Shown: positions 29,860-38,290 of the stretch, piece after piece
Layout of the letters: each line of letters opens with the position of its first letter
Numbering within the stretch: position 1 is the first letter of the stretch
Assembly: GCF_900110655.1 (NCBI RefSeq)
Contig: NZ_FOEQ01000002.1
Location: 434,001 to 498,000, forward strand
DNA length: 64,000 nt
Direction: 5' to 3'
Source of the DNA: Pseudomonas soli
GTDB taxonomy: Bacteria; Pseudomonadota; Gammaproteobacteria; Pseudomonadales; Pseudomonadaceae
The notes under the pieces: model-generated
What the model saw: only the letters and a program-made list of their open reading frames with translations
Database searches by the model: none
What the model was told of the DNA's origin: nothing
Position numbers and translations under genes: made by a program

Positions 29860-31759
29860 TCCACTCTTCCACGTCATACGGCAGGTACAGCTGCCGACGC
29901 GCCCGCGACAGGGCGATATACACTGCGCAGATCCGCGCATCGAAGGCGTAGGCGTCCTTGAAGCGGTCGGTGGTCATCAGTTCCGGTGTCAGCAGCACCT
30001 GATCGAACTCCAGGCCGCCAGCCTCCTCGGCCATCAACAGTATCAGGCTGTCGGGCCTTGCAGCGATGCGCGCCTCCAGCAGCGTCAGGTCCGCAAGCTT
30101 GAAACCCGCCTCAAGGCGCTCCTCGACCCAGAGGAACGCGGCATCGAACCGCTCGGACTCACGCACCTGCTGCCAGTCGAGCAGGTGCGCGAAGTACGGA
30201 TGCGGCCCTTCGGCATCCTGCCCCGGGGCATAGAACGCAGCCCTGAACAGGCCGATCGCGGTGGCCATGAAGCGGCGCATCTGCGGCCAATCGGGGAAAT
30301 TCAACAAGCAGTTGGACTTGGCCAACTCCATGGCCCAGCGCATCGTGTCCCAGCGCGAGGCGGTCAGCACCACGCAGCCCTCTGGCGGGACGAACCCTTC
30401 GGGGAAGTGCTCGATGCCGACATCGACATGGCGCGCAGCTTCGAAGGCAACCTTGGACTTCTTCGAATGCACGCCGATCAACGGGTTGATCAGGCGTTCC
30501 ACCTTGGGCCCGCAACGCACGGCAAAGGCCATGTCCTTCTGGCGCACCTGACGCTCGCGCCTGACCACCTCGCCGGAGGCCTTCTGGTACTCGTCGCCCA
30601 GGGTGATCAGCACCTGGCGACCCCGCTCGATAACCTGCAGCAGCGAGGCCGGCACGTCCTGGCTCTCGTCGATGATCACGTGGCTGAAACGCCCCGGCAC
30701 GCTGCAACCAGCCAGGCTCGCTCGCTTGAGCAGCAGCAACGCCTCGAACCCGGTCTGCGCGCCCCAGGCCGGTTGCGCCTCCAGATAGCGCCATAGCCGG
30801 CTGGCGTACTCGAGCAGGACCTGGGCATCGACGCCGGAGAGCGCTTGGCGAAAATACGGCAGATGACGATTCGACAGGCTGTAATCCCGCGAATCGCAGT
30901 AGTTGCGCAGCACTTCCAGGCAGATATCCAAGGCATGCTCGGCGTCGTACTGGCGCAAGCCGACGATCCCCAGTTCCTCGGCCAGCCTTCGCTTGCCAGG
31001 GCCGCGCTGCGCCGTCCGGGCGGAAACTGACCGGGTATCCTTGAGCAGGGCCCGGGCGAACTGGCCGAAGGTCATGCCGACCTTGGCCTGCTCATCCAGC
31101 CCCATGCGTCGACGCAAGGTGCCGAGCTTCGCGGGCGTGCGTGCCAGGGCCAGCACCCGGCCACGGGGCAGGCAGTCCATCAGCGCGCCAAGCAGGTAGC
31201 TCTTGCCGATCCCGGCATAGCCCTGCACGTGGATGTCTTCGTCGAGGTTGGCCTGGATGATCTTGAGCAGCTTGTCCTGCTCGACGGTTAACCAGCGCTC
31301 GCTGTCGAAACCGGTGGTCACCCGCTGGCTGAACGGGTTGTCCCTGTGATGCAGGCGTATGCGGTAGTCGAAATCCCACTTGCCATCGGCCAGCAGGTAT
31401 TCCCGCGCCTGAACCTGCTCCACGTCGAGCAGACGCAGCTTCGAACCCTTGATCACCTCAAGGCCGAAATAGAGCTTGCGCGCATCGAACAGCCTACGGG
31501 CCTCGGACAACAACCCCACGCCAGGCGAATGCGCGCCATCGACCGCCCACGCCAACAGCTTGCCCAGCACCTTCTCCGCCGCCCGCGCATCGACCTGGCC
31601 TTGTGCCTGCGCCAGGTTCTGTATTACCAGCACCGCCGCCAGCTCCGGCTCGCTCAGAGCGCCGAGCGCAGACGCACCGTCGGCCAGCAAGGCCTGGCAC
31701 ACCTCTGCGGTGACCGGCAAGTACACGGGATGGGAAAAGTCGAAGTGCTCGGGCTGCAT
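29813..31759 (-). CDS. UvrD-like superfamily 1 helicase/ATPase
   Basis: About 648 residues. Walker A is G-Y-A-G-I-G-K-S-Y-L-L and Walker B H-V-I-I-D-E-S-Q-D-V-P, the D-E-x-Q form typical of UvrD/Rep ATPases. The C-terminal A-L-S-R-A-R-R-Q-L-Y-L resembles SF1 motif VI. The first roughly 180 residues are not helicase-like. The start is uncertain: ATG at 31759, or a TTG at 31786 that overlaps the upstream stop. Its partner at 31783 is directly upstream, so the pair probably works together. The target is unknown. Confidence 0.72.
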   Translation of the reverse strand: MQPEHFDFSHPVYLPVTAEVCQALLADGASALGALSEPELAAVLVIQNLAQAQGQVDARAAEKVLGKLLAWAVDGAHSPGVGLLSEARRLFDARKLYFGLEVIKGSKLRLLDVEQVQAREYLLADGKWDFDYRIRLHHRDNPFSQRVTTGFDSERWLTVEQDKLLKIIQANLDEDIHVQGYAGIGKSYLLGALMDCLPRGRVLALARTPAKLGTLRRRMGLDEQAKVGMTFGQFARALLKDTRSVSARTAQRGPGKRRLAEELGIVGLRQYDAEHALDICLEVLRNYCDSRDYSLSNRHLPYFRQALSGVDAQVLLEYASRLWRYLEAQPAWGAQTGFEALLLLKRASLAGCSVPGRFSHVIIDESQDVPASLLQVIERGRQVLITLGDEYQKASGEVVRRERQVRQKDMAFAVRCGPKVERLINPLIGVHSKKSKVAFEAARHVDVGIEHFPEGFVPPEGCVVLTASRWDTMRWAMELAKSNCLLNFPDWPQMRRFMATAIGLFRAAFYAPGQDAEGPHPYFAHLLDWQQVRESERFDAAFLWVEERLEAGFKLADLTLLEARIAARPDSLILLMAEEAGGLEFDQVLLTPELMTTDRFKDAYAFDARICAVYIALSRARRQLYLPYDVEEWINYHKGQPFRELHGY

Positions 31760-31782
31760 GTCGGTACGTGTCCGCAGATCAC

Positions 31783-32172
31783 TCAAGGTTTGTCGGATTC
31801 AGCGGTCTGCCCCACCACCAACTCAAAACGGTAGGCACCCAAGGACCCAGCCATGTCGCCGGGATAACTGCCACCCGCCTGCGGTGCGTCAAGCATGTCA
31901 TCTAGCTCATGCAGGGCGAGCTCCAGCAGCTTGCGCAAGTCCCGCACCGAGCGCGCCGACACCTGCAGCTCCAAGGCCACCGTATCAGCCTTCACCGTCG
32001 CTGGCGGAGCCGCTTCCTCGAGGATGCGCTCGTGCTCTTCTTCCATCTGGTCGAGCACCTGCGACAGCTCCAGCACACGCTCGGGGCTGGCGGCCATCTG
32101 ATCCTTGATTTCCAGGCGGCGCATTTGCCACTCGCGAATCTTCTGACGGGTGAGGTCGTCGACATGTTCCAC
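31783..32172 (-). CDS. Conserved hypothetical coiled-coil protein
   Basis: 129 residues, mostly helical, with charged heptad-like stretches (R-R-L-E-I-K-D-Q-M; Q-M-E-E-E-H-E-R-I-L-E-E) and a second helix R-D-L-R-K-L-L-E-L-A. The start is a GTG at 32172 with AGGAG 10 bp upstream; the longer frame to 32358 would run into the ffs remnant. It is followed without a gap by the helicase-like gene. No function can be assigned. Confidence 0.65.
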   Translation of the reverse strand: MEHVDDLTRQKIREWQMRRLEIKDQMAASPERVLELSQVLDQMEEEHERILEEAAPPATVKADTVALELQVSARSVRDLRKLLELALHELDDMLDAPQAGGSYPGDMAGSLGAYRFELVVGQTAESDKP

Positions 32173-32324
32173 GGTCGCTATCTCCTGGCTGAATGGGTCG
32201 ACACGATGGGATGCATGATAAGGCGCTGCGCGGGATCGTGCAGGCGGAAAACAGTGCGAGGGTGTAAAGAAACGCGTCTGATATGCGACGCCTGACAGGT
32301 ACGCCGGAAAAATCCTGCGCCCAA

Positions 32325-32402
32325 AATGGAGGCGGCCCCACCAGCCACACCCCGGCACTCGATGTTCCCGCTATGGCTGCTCCCTTCCGGGCCTGACCAG
32401 GT
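32325..32402 (-). repeat. Displaced 3' fragment of ffs: left attachment repeat of the island
   Basis: These 78 bp are identical to 45577-45654. They correspond to the 3' two thirds of the 4.5S RNA, including the conserved GGUCAGGCCCGGAAGGGAGC region read on the minus strand. The 5' part is missing: the sequence beyond 32402 does not pair with the 3' end, so this copy is not a working RNA gene. It marks the island-chromosome junction. Confidence 0.92.
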
Positions 32403-32486
32403 GGGCATGCGAGCATGGCTTGCAGCTTGCCGAGAGCTGCGCTGCATCTGGGTTGGTGACAAATTGATGGGGTTCTACCGACATTC

Positions 32487-32514
32487 GTTTCAGGCTGTAA
32501 AGTGTACCTGAAAC
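32487..32514. repeat. Inverted repeat between attachment site and integrase gene
   Basis: GTTTCAGG and CCTGAAAC, perfect 8-bp arms with 12 bases between, 78 bp before the integrase start. It could be an integrase or excisionase binding site or an operator. Confidence 0.5.
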
Positions 32515-32591
32515 AACGCCAAAAATCTGGGGTGTGGCCAGGATTGTTCCACTCAATTGGTCCACTTTATTGGCCCACTCTGGTGTCTCAC

Positions 32592-33887
32592 ATGGCCTAC
32601 ATCGTCCGTCGTCAATCCGTTTACTACCTCAATCTTCGACTGCCGAAGCACCTATTCCCGAAACGTCAGACGCTACGTGTCTGCCTACGTGTGCAACAAC
32701 GTCAGACAGCAATGTTCATCGCCTGCTCTCTGGCTCAGCAAGTGCACTCTCACCTTGCTGAACACCCCCTGACAGCACCTGAGACGCTACGTGCGTTGTG
32801 CACGAGCTGGCGAGACTCTATCCCCCGGCTAAGCGTTCAGAGCGCACCACGGAAGGTTACGGACCCTACCGCCGCACCACGGAGCGATGGCCCTACTCTC
32901 GCCGCTCTGTCGAAAATGTACATAGATGAAGGCAAACGGGGCGGAACTTGGCGACAGGGCAGCATCGATGATGTTGAACGCGCTCTTGCTGACCTGTTCG
33001 AGCTGATGGGCGACATGGCCTCTGATGCCTTTGACGTGCAACAAGCGCGCTTGCTGAAGGATCGGCTCAGTCGCTGTCCGCAGTACTTCGGCCTACGCCC
33101 GGAATTCAAGGGGAAAACCCTTAAGCAGGTTGTAGAGTCAGGTGCCACGTACAAGACCATCACCGCCGTCACCGTGAATAACCGGCTGCGAAAGCTCACT
33201 GCTTTCATGAACTGGTGCAAGTCCAACGGGTACATGACCGATAACCCGCTTGCGGGGATGAAGGTGATGACTGGATCGGCCAAAGAGGCACGCCTGTCGT
33301 TTGACCGCGAAGACTTGGTTGCTCTACTCGACCTTGATTTGTTGCGTGCAGAAGCTCGCAAGCACCCTTGGCGCTTCTGGCTACCCCTTCTCGGACGAGC
33401 CACAGGTTGCAGACTGGAAGAACTCTGCCAGCTTCGGGTGGATGACATTATCGAGCACCAGGGCATCCCATGCGTTCGGATTGACGACAAGCGTGAAGGT
33501 CAGCAGCTGAAGAATGCCAGCAGTCGCCGGGTACTCCCCCTGCACCCAGCCCTTATCGATATTGGCCTTCTAGAGCACGTGGAGTCCGTCAGGGTCACAG
33601 GAACGGATCGCCTGTTCCCTCAGCTTGAAGCAGTGCGAGGGAAGCTGGGCCACGCTCCATCCAAGTGGTTCGGTCGCTACAAGATGAAGCTGGGGATCAC
33701 TGATCAGAGGAAGACGTTCCACAGTTTCCGCCACACACTGATTGACGATCTGCGAGAAGCAGGAGTGCAGGACTCGCTAATCAAGAGGATCGCTGGTCAT
33801 GAGGATGGAGCCGTCACGTTCAGCATCTATGGGAGCCGAAGCCCGTTGAAAGCAATGCTGGAAGCAATGGTGCAAATTAAGCTCTAA
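32592..33887 (+). CDS. int: Tyrosine recombinase (island integrase)
   Basis: 431 residues. It catalyses site-specific integration and excision at ffs. Catalytic positions: Arg of A-T-G-C-R-L-E-E-L near residue 270, His-x-x-Arg in H-S-F-R-H near 377-380, His of A-G-H-E-D-G near 403 and the nucleophile Tyr of F-S-I-Y-G near 412. An N-terminal DUF6538-like stretch (Y-Y-L-N-L-R-L-P-K-H-L-F) and a SAM-like core-binding domain precede them. I chose the ATG at 32592; frames from 32502 are longer without family support. It lies 190 bp from the left attachment repeat. Confidence 0.92.
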   Translation: MAYIVRRQSVYYLNLRLPKHLFPKRQTLRVCLRVQQRQTAMFIACSLAQQVHSHLAEHPLTAPETLRALCTSWRDSIPRLSVQSAPRKVTDPTAAPRSDGPTLAALSKMYIDEGKRGGTWRQGSIDDVERALADLFELMGDMASDAFDVQQARLLKDRLSRCPQYFGLRPEFKGKTLKQVVESGATYKTITAVTVNNRLRKLTAFMNWCKSNGYMTDNPLAGMKVMTGSAKEARLSFDREDLVALLDLDLLRAEARKHPWRFWLPLLGRATGCRLEELCQLRVDDIIEHQGIPCVRIDDKREGQQLKNASSRRVLPLHPALIDIGLLEHVESVRVTGTDRLFPQLEAVRGKLGHAPSKWFGRYKMKLGITDQRKTFHSFRHTLIDDLREAGVQDSLIKRIAGHEDGAVTFSIYGSRSPLKAMLEAMVQIKL

Positions 33888-34080
33888 GGTGACGAAAACT
33901 CGACTTATTTAACCCATCTCTCATTAAAGCCCTCATGAAGGTGGGTCCTCTTTTGCCGGAGCGAGTGCACCTGTGGAGATTATCGCGGAGGCGTTGGAAA
34001 TATCACTTCCCCAACACAGAGCGGAGCGAACGATGGAGCCCCCACGAATGAAGTTATATGTGATAAGTCTGTGGCAGGCA

Positions 34081-34110
34081 TTGACAAATGCGAATGATTC
34101 GTGATATTAT
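34081..34110 (+). promoter_or_regulatory. Strong promoter with CGAAT-type operator
   Basis: TTGACA (34081-34086), an 18-bp spacer and TATTAT (34105-34110). The spacer contains the palindrome CGAAT-G-ATTCG, and CGAAT/TTCG recur just downstream (34118-34133). A repressor could therefore cover the promoter. The next gene on this strand begins 370 bp later. Confidence 0.7.
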
Positions 34111-34311
34111 CGTAGTACGAATCGAGTGGTTCGGGTAATATTTTATATCTTTAGTTCAGTAGCCTCATCCACCGCCCATTCGACTCATTCAGTTGTCCAC
34201 TCCTTGCAACTGAAGGCTATCACCTCGTAGCCTAAGTCAATCCATTTCTAGAAGCATGGTTCCCTTCTACATATGGTTGTCTACATAGACTCTGCTAAAC
34301 CCTTTCTTGAG

Positions 34312-34368
34312 AACGCCAGCTGCTAATCGGTCCCTTTCCTTGCCGAGTAGTGATTGGCGTTTTCTTTT
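34312..34368 (+). terminator. Intrinsic terminator inside the leader of the four-gene operon
   Basis: AACGCCA pairs with TGGCGTT around an inner CGG/CCG stem, followed by TTTTCTTTT. It lies between the promoter at 34081 and the gene at 34482. A transcript of about 250 bases would end here unless anti-termination occurs. The rest of 33888-34481 shows no convincing gene; the 60-codon minus-strand frame at 34267-34449 has no ribosome site or family features. Confidence 0.6.
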
Positions 34369-34481
34369 GTCTTGAAAAAGATATGTAATCTGATTGTTGC
34401 ATATATTCATTCCCTTTGGGGATGTCCCATACAACCGCTTACGGCACACACATAAATACTAATCAATCACGGGAGACCGTC

Positions 34482-34748
34482 ATGTCTGACCTCGATGTAC
34501 ACTCACGCTTGCTGAACCCACACAAATGTATTGTCTGCGAGACCCCATTAATCAATCGGCGACAACACTCAAAGACCTGTATTAGTCGCTGCCGTACCCA
34601 GCTCTATCGGCAAAAAAAAGAAAACTCCGTACTCGTTAAGTTTCGCCTACCACTTAACGTTTACACCAATCTTGTCATCGCAGTGATGTCTGCTGGCAAG
34701 GGTGTCGACGAACACCTTCAAGAACTGCTAAAGCGTGAACACGCCTAA
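34482..34748 (+). CDS. Small zinc-ribbon protein, first gene of a four-gene island operon
   Basis: 88 residues. Cys 16, 19, 33 and 37 (C-I-V-C...C-I-S-R-C-R) form a zinc-ribbon-like knuckle, followed by L-Y-R-Q-K-K. The C-terminal half (V-K-F-R-L-P-L-N-V-Y-T-N-L, then two helices) looks like a ribbon-helix-helix or plasmid accessory fold. GGGAGA before the ATG supports the start. Probably DNA-binding; no family name can be given. The next gene starts 2 bp after its stop. Confidence 0.7.
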   Translation: MSDLDVHSRLLNPHKCIVCETPLINRRQHSKTCISRCRTQLYRQKKENSVLVKFRLPLNVYTNLVIAVMSAGKGVDEHLQELLKREHA

Positions 34749-34750
34749 TC

Positions 34751-34981
34751 ATGAGTAGCATTGATACTTTCGTTCTTGGCATACAGCGAGCAAATGAACG
34801 CAAGCAGAAAGCCAGGGCCGCTACCACCCTCAAACCGGATAAGCCTGAGCACACACAACCACCAACTAAACAAAATGATGCTGTATCTACCCCAGTGCTT
34901 GATGATGAACGATACCGTATCGATCTTATCAAAAAAATTATCACCTATATTCGCAAAAAACGTGAGGAGCAACGTAAATGA
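34751..34981 (+). CDS. Hypothetical small basic protein
   Basis: 76 residues, with lysine- and arginine-rich ends (A-N-E-R-K-Q-K-A-R; I-R-K-K-R-E-E-Q-R-K) and a polar Pro/Thr/Gln middle. No family is recognised. Its placement supports a real gene: 2 bp after the preceding stop and a four-base ATGA overlap with the next start. Confidence 0.55.
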   Translation: MSSIDTFVLGIQRANERKQKARAATTLKPDKPEHTQPPTKQNDAVSTPVLDDERYRIDLIKKIITYIRKKREEQRK

Positions 34982-35529
34982 GCAAAAAACTATCTACCAC
35001 TGTCATCAAGGGCACGCCTCCAAGCTGGAGTGATGATGAATTCAACAAGCGTCTTCGTGTTCGCACTCATGCGTACGAGAACACCCGTGAGTGCACTGAG
35101 GTCGTATCTCATCCGCTTGAGCATGAATGGCTCCAGTTGGTGGCCGATAAGATTGGCAGCGGTTATACAATTGATCGCCGTTGGCCCATCAATCATGCCC
35201 AGCTTTCTCATAGCGTCCAGATGGTCAAGCCGTTGGCTATGCAAGCAAGTGAGAAACAAGAGTTGAAGGCTGTTGTTAAAGATGAGTACGTGGCTCACCT
35301 ACAAGCTCAAATGGATGCTTACAGAGCAGCACTCACCAGCCAATTGATTGAAGCGGCTGAAGAGCGTGAACGTCGTAAAGCTGAACAGGAAGCCGCCAAG
35401 CGTCGTGCTGCTGCTGAGAAAGAAGCGAGCGAGTGCTTTGGTGAGTTGATCGTGCCTGATGGCTTCCCTGAGCAGCCAGAGCCGGTTGGTGCTCTGTTCA
35501 GTTTGGAACAAGAAGGAGGACGAGGATGA
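34978..35529 (+). CDS. Hypothetical protein with coiled-coil C-terminal half
   Basis: 183 residues. The N-terminal half is mixed; residues about 95-155 form a long charged helix (A-E-E-R-E-R-R-K-A-E-Q-E-A-A-K-R-R) likely to be a coiled coil. The tail is acidic with prolines. No known family is seen. Start and stop overlap both neighbours by four bases, so translation is coupled along the operon. Confidence 0.6.
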   Translation: MSKKLSTTVIKGTPPSWSDDEFNKRLRVRTHAYENTRECTEVVSHPLEHEWLQLVADKIGSGYTIDRRWPINHAQLSHSVQMVKPLAMQASEKQELKAVVKDEYVAHLQAQMDAYRAALTSQLIEAAEERERRKAEQEAAKRRAAAEKEASECFGELIVPDGFPEQPEPVGALFSLEQEGGRG

Positions 35530-35804
35530 ATGTCCTGACCCTCCACTGGCCCAGCAATTCGATTCATTCCGGGTATGCGAATGTCAGTGCTGATGAGCAA
35601 TTGATGATCAATCATCGCTACAAGGGTAGACAATGGCATGTGATGTCTGTCTGTCCTAGGGTGTTCGAAAAGTATCAACACTTGACGACCAAGCATGACA
35701 CTGTGCCTATCAATCACTTGGTGCGAGTGAGTAAGTCGTTCCTCGCAGCAGTGAAGCACCTATCACCACGTTGGCGTTGTAACCGGATGGTCAACCCACA
35801 TTGA
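35526..35804 (+). CDS. Hypothetical small protein, last gene of the operon
   Basis: 92 residues with several His, Trp and Arg residues (W-H-V-M-S-V-C-P-R-V-F; L-S-P-R-W-R-C-N-R). No family is recognised. The start overlaps the preceding stop (ATGA) with GGAGG upstream. A strong terminator follows at 35840. Confidence 0.55.
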   Translation: MNVLTLHWPSNSIHSGYANVSADEQLMINHRYKGRQWHVMSVCPRVFEKYQHLTTKHDTVPINHLVRVSKSFLAAVKHLSPRWRCNRMVNPH

Positions 35805-35839
35805 TGAAGGCTTGATGATGTGTCTTGCTGAGCTATCAG

Positions 35840-35890
35840 AAAAGCCCCGATCATTAACTGGCGATGAGCTGGTGGTGGTCGGGGCTTTTT
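35840..35890 (+). terminator. Intrinsic terminator of the four-gene operon
   Basis: AAAAGCCCCGA and TCGGGGCTTTTT flank a short loop; the T-run is on the plus strand. Confidence 0.85.
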
Positions 35891-36191
35891 CGTCTGTGAA
35901 CGCTTGGTGTGCACTAGTCAGTGGTTAAGCTACTTCAGCTTGCTGTAAGTCTCGTAAGCGTACGCGCTATATGTAAATGCCTCTGCATGCGCTTTCTAGG
36001 CGTTTTCAGTGCGATTCAGCACAAATCCATGTCAACCCACAGGGTAGAGCAATACAGCTCTAAAATCGCTTAAATGAAGCTCTGAGGATGTGCCGTTTAC
36101 GGCTGCACACCAGTGGTCGCAGAGTGCACCCTGACACGTCCTGCCTCTCGCTTGCGTGAGCAAGCCCAAATGAAAATACTTCTCAATGGTA
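35891..36191. other. Non-coding stretch with short dyads
   Basis: No gene seen. It holds the hairpin GCTTGC-GTGA-GCAAGC (36151-36166) and other short inverted repeats. Function unknown. Confidence 0.4.
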
Positions 36192-36221
36192 TTGACAAGA
36201 CGACCATTTATCATGTATACT
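36192..36221 (+). promoter_or_regulatory. Near-consensus sigma-70 promoter without a following gene
   Basis: TTGACA (36192-36197), an 18-bp spacer and TATACT (36216-36221). The first plausible downstream gene on this strand starts more than 1.2 kb away, so the product may be a non-coding RNA. Confidence 0.7.
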
Positions 36222-36433
36222 AAAGCTTGCCTGCCGAGCGAAGCGAGGTAGGGTAAAGCTTTAAAAGCTTGTTATTTAAAAGAATATTACATACTTAACA
36301 AAGCGTAAGCTTTGAATACATTCTCTCTAAGAGAGTGTAAGGGAAGAGAGAGCAGAAGCTCGAACAAAATAAGAAAGAGTGTTATCTCCTTTACGTAGTA
36401 AAGAATAGATGTAATCCCTGTGTGTACACACAG
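36222..36433 (+). ncRNA. Candidate structured non-coding RNA: series of perfect short hairpins
   Basis: Directly after a strong promoter there are at least five stems in about 210 bases. They are AAAGCTT...AAGCTTT with an inner CCTGCC/GGTAGG stem (36222-36262), CAAAGC-GTAA-GCTTTG, CATTCTCT-class arms with AGAGAGTG, CTTTAC-GTA-GTAAAG, and the 16-bp palindrome CTGTGTGTACACACAG (36418-36433). No open frame of note exists. The end of the RNA is unclear. It could instead be a DNA site such as a replication or transfer origin. Confidence 0.45.
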
Positions 36434-36594
36434 AAGAAGATCAAGAGCATTGGTCGTCTATCTGACTCCCTGCCAAAAGCATTCGCACTGCTCGTGCTCA
36501 CTGCTCGGCTACGCCTCACTGCGATCATTGGTTGTTAGATACACGGTAATGACACCCAAGATCAACCAGAGGCGATCGCCAGAGGAAACCGTAG

Positions 36595-36656
36595 GTTGAC
36601 GTTCTTGTCCGTTGACGGGCGATAATCTCTTGGTATGGCTGCTCCACCGTTGACGG
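36595..36656 (+). repeat. Iteron-like GTTGACG repeats
   Basis: GTTGACG occurs at 36595, 36611 and 36649; the last two are inside CCGT-TG-ACGG palindromes 38 bp apart. They could be binding sites of a replication or regulatory protein. Confidence 0.4.
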
Positions 36657-36900
36657 TGAATATGGTTATCAGGAAGTAAAACAGGGGGAGAGACTAGTAA
36701 GGTCCATCCTGAATCTATGGTGTTCAACCATGTGAAATTGCTAAAACCCTGATTATCATTGGTGTTCGTGGTGGTACTGGTGAAGCACACATGATGAAAT
36801 CTCTCAAAATGATTCTGATTGCGATGCAGTTTCATCATTTCATTGGAAATAATCCCGAGACCTTCTCACTTGATGGCCCTGTGAGGTCTTGTGCTACGTT

Positions 36901-36921
36901 TTCAGCGTGATTCACGCTGAA
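36901..36921. repeat. Near-perfect 21-bp palindrome
   Basis: TTCAGCGTGA-T-TCACGCTGAA, 10-bp perfect arms around one base. It lies in DNA without a convincing gene (36434-37487), about 570 bp before the serine recombinase. It could be a recombinase or regulator site. Confidence 0.55.
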
Positions 36922-37487
36922 TGATGGTTGTGGGTGTAGGTGAAGAGTGATCGGCTTCCATGCGCAAGCTGTGGAGCTTATGGCATGATGTGCCGCCCCA
37001 AACTAAAGATATTATGAAACGGCTTCGGCAGATGATGTTAGGTGTCATTCCGCTTAGATGGGAAAACCATCGGGACTCCAAACTGAATACGGGATGTGCT
37101 ACCAGGCTTGTCTGTAGCCTCAATACCGCCATTCAGTCCGAATGAAGCGATGCCAACTTTTAGCTCTCCTTTCCCTGCCTCAAAGCTTTCAGCAGAGACA
37201 GCAACGTCGAACGATACACGCTAAACGGGTCTGCACACGGGTGCCCTCACTCGGCGGGAGCGGTCGCCCAATACTACTGCTATCGAAGCGGCTGAAATCA
37301 AAAAGCGCGTGAGTCTTTTCCCTTGCCTACCAGTGAGTGTGAAGGCTAGAAGCTAGCATGCGATTGAAATTTGTCATATTGAAGTGGTCTGTATCAATCT
37401 TCATGTCGTCCGACAGTCAGTTTGACAAGTCGCTGTCACATCGCCAAAATGAGCGCTCATTCACCAGCAACAGCCGGACAACTCAGC

Positions 37488-38201
37488 ATGACAAACGTGA
37501 TTGCTTACTACCGAGTTTCCACCAAAGCTCAGGGTGAGTCCGGTTTGGGTTTGGATGCTCAACGTGAATACATTGAACGTGCTGCTCAATTGGGCGGCTG
37601 GAACATCGTTGGAGCGTTCACTGAAACCGTATCAGGTACAGTCGCACCACTTGAACGCCCGGAGTGCAGCAAAGCACTGACCATGTGTAAGGAACAGAAT
37701 GCAGTGCTCGTGGTAGCCAAGCTGGATCGCCTGAGCCGTAGCGTGCTCCACATTGCTCAGATGATGGAACACACCGAGTTCAAGGTTGCCACCATGCCGA
37801 CCGCCAACACCTTCCAACTGCATCTGTTCGCCGCCCTTGCCCAGCAAGAACGTGAGTTTATTTCCCAGCGTACTAAAGACGCATTGGCCAGTCTTAAACG
37901 TGAAGCAGAGGCTGGTGATGAAGAGGCGCAAGCCAAGATTGCCCGTCGTGATGCTGGCCTTGCCGCTGCCCGTGCCAGTAAGAACACAGTACAAGCCCGT
38001 GCTGTACGCACAGCTAACGTCACCAGCTACCAGAAAAGCGTTGAAACTGAAATCAAACTGTGCATGTACACCTGTAAGACACTTCAATCTGTGGCTGATT
38101 GCCTAATTGCCAAAGGTGTTAGCACCCCACGCGGTGGTCAGTTCACTGCAACAGCAGTACGTCGCTTGATGCTGGCACTCAACCTAAACTTTCAAACTTA
38201 A
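37488..38201 (+). CDS. Serine recombinase (resolvase/invertase family)
   Basis: 237 residues. The N-terminal catalytic domain starts I-A-Y-Y-R-V-S-T-K-A-Q, with Ser 11 as nucleophile; K-L-D-R-L-S-R is the conserved arginine segment. A helical linker follows, and the C-terminal part (L-Q-S-V-A-D-C-L-I-A-K-G-V-S-T-P-R-G-G) is a resolvase-type DNA-binding region. It may invert, resolve or move part of the island; its target site is not identified, though the palindrome at 36901 is a candidate. The ATG at 37488 gives the family start. A terminator follows. Confidence 0.9.
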   Translation: MTNVIAYYRVSTKAQGESGLGLDAQREYIERAAQLGGWNIVGAFTETVSGTVAPLERPECSKALTMCKEQNAVLVVAKLDRLSRSVLHIAQMMEHTEFKVATMPTANTFQLHLFAALAQQEREFISQRTKDALASLKREAEAGDEEAQAKIARRDAGLAAARASKNTVQARAVRTANVTSYQKSVETEIKLCMYTCKTLQSVADCLIAKGVSTPRGGQFTATAVRRLMLALNLNFQT

Positions 38202-38244
38202 ACAAGCCTCATACAGCAACGCTAACCATTGCCCTGTGGGGTAC

Positions 38245-38290
38245 AAAAGCCTCGCTATGGCCCTCTGCTGGGTCGTGGCGGGGCTTTTTT
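38245..38290 (+). terminator. Intrinsic terminator after the serine recombinase
   Basis: AAAAGCCTCGC...GGCCC pairs imperfectly with GGGTC...GCGGGGCTTTTTT; long T-run. Confidence 0.8.

Noticed and set aside
32325..32402. Second functional ffs gene at the left junction
   Set aside because: The 5' third is absent and the adjoining sequence cannot pair with the 3' end.
34267..34449. 60-codon minus-strand frame
   Set aside because: Overlaps the leader terminator and has no start signal or protein-like features.
36509..36838. 109-codon minus-strand frame and the 61-76-codon frames at 36902-37145
   Set aside because: Low-complexity or His/Thr-rich composition, no ribosome sites and no recognisable family; left as non-coding.
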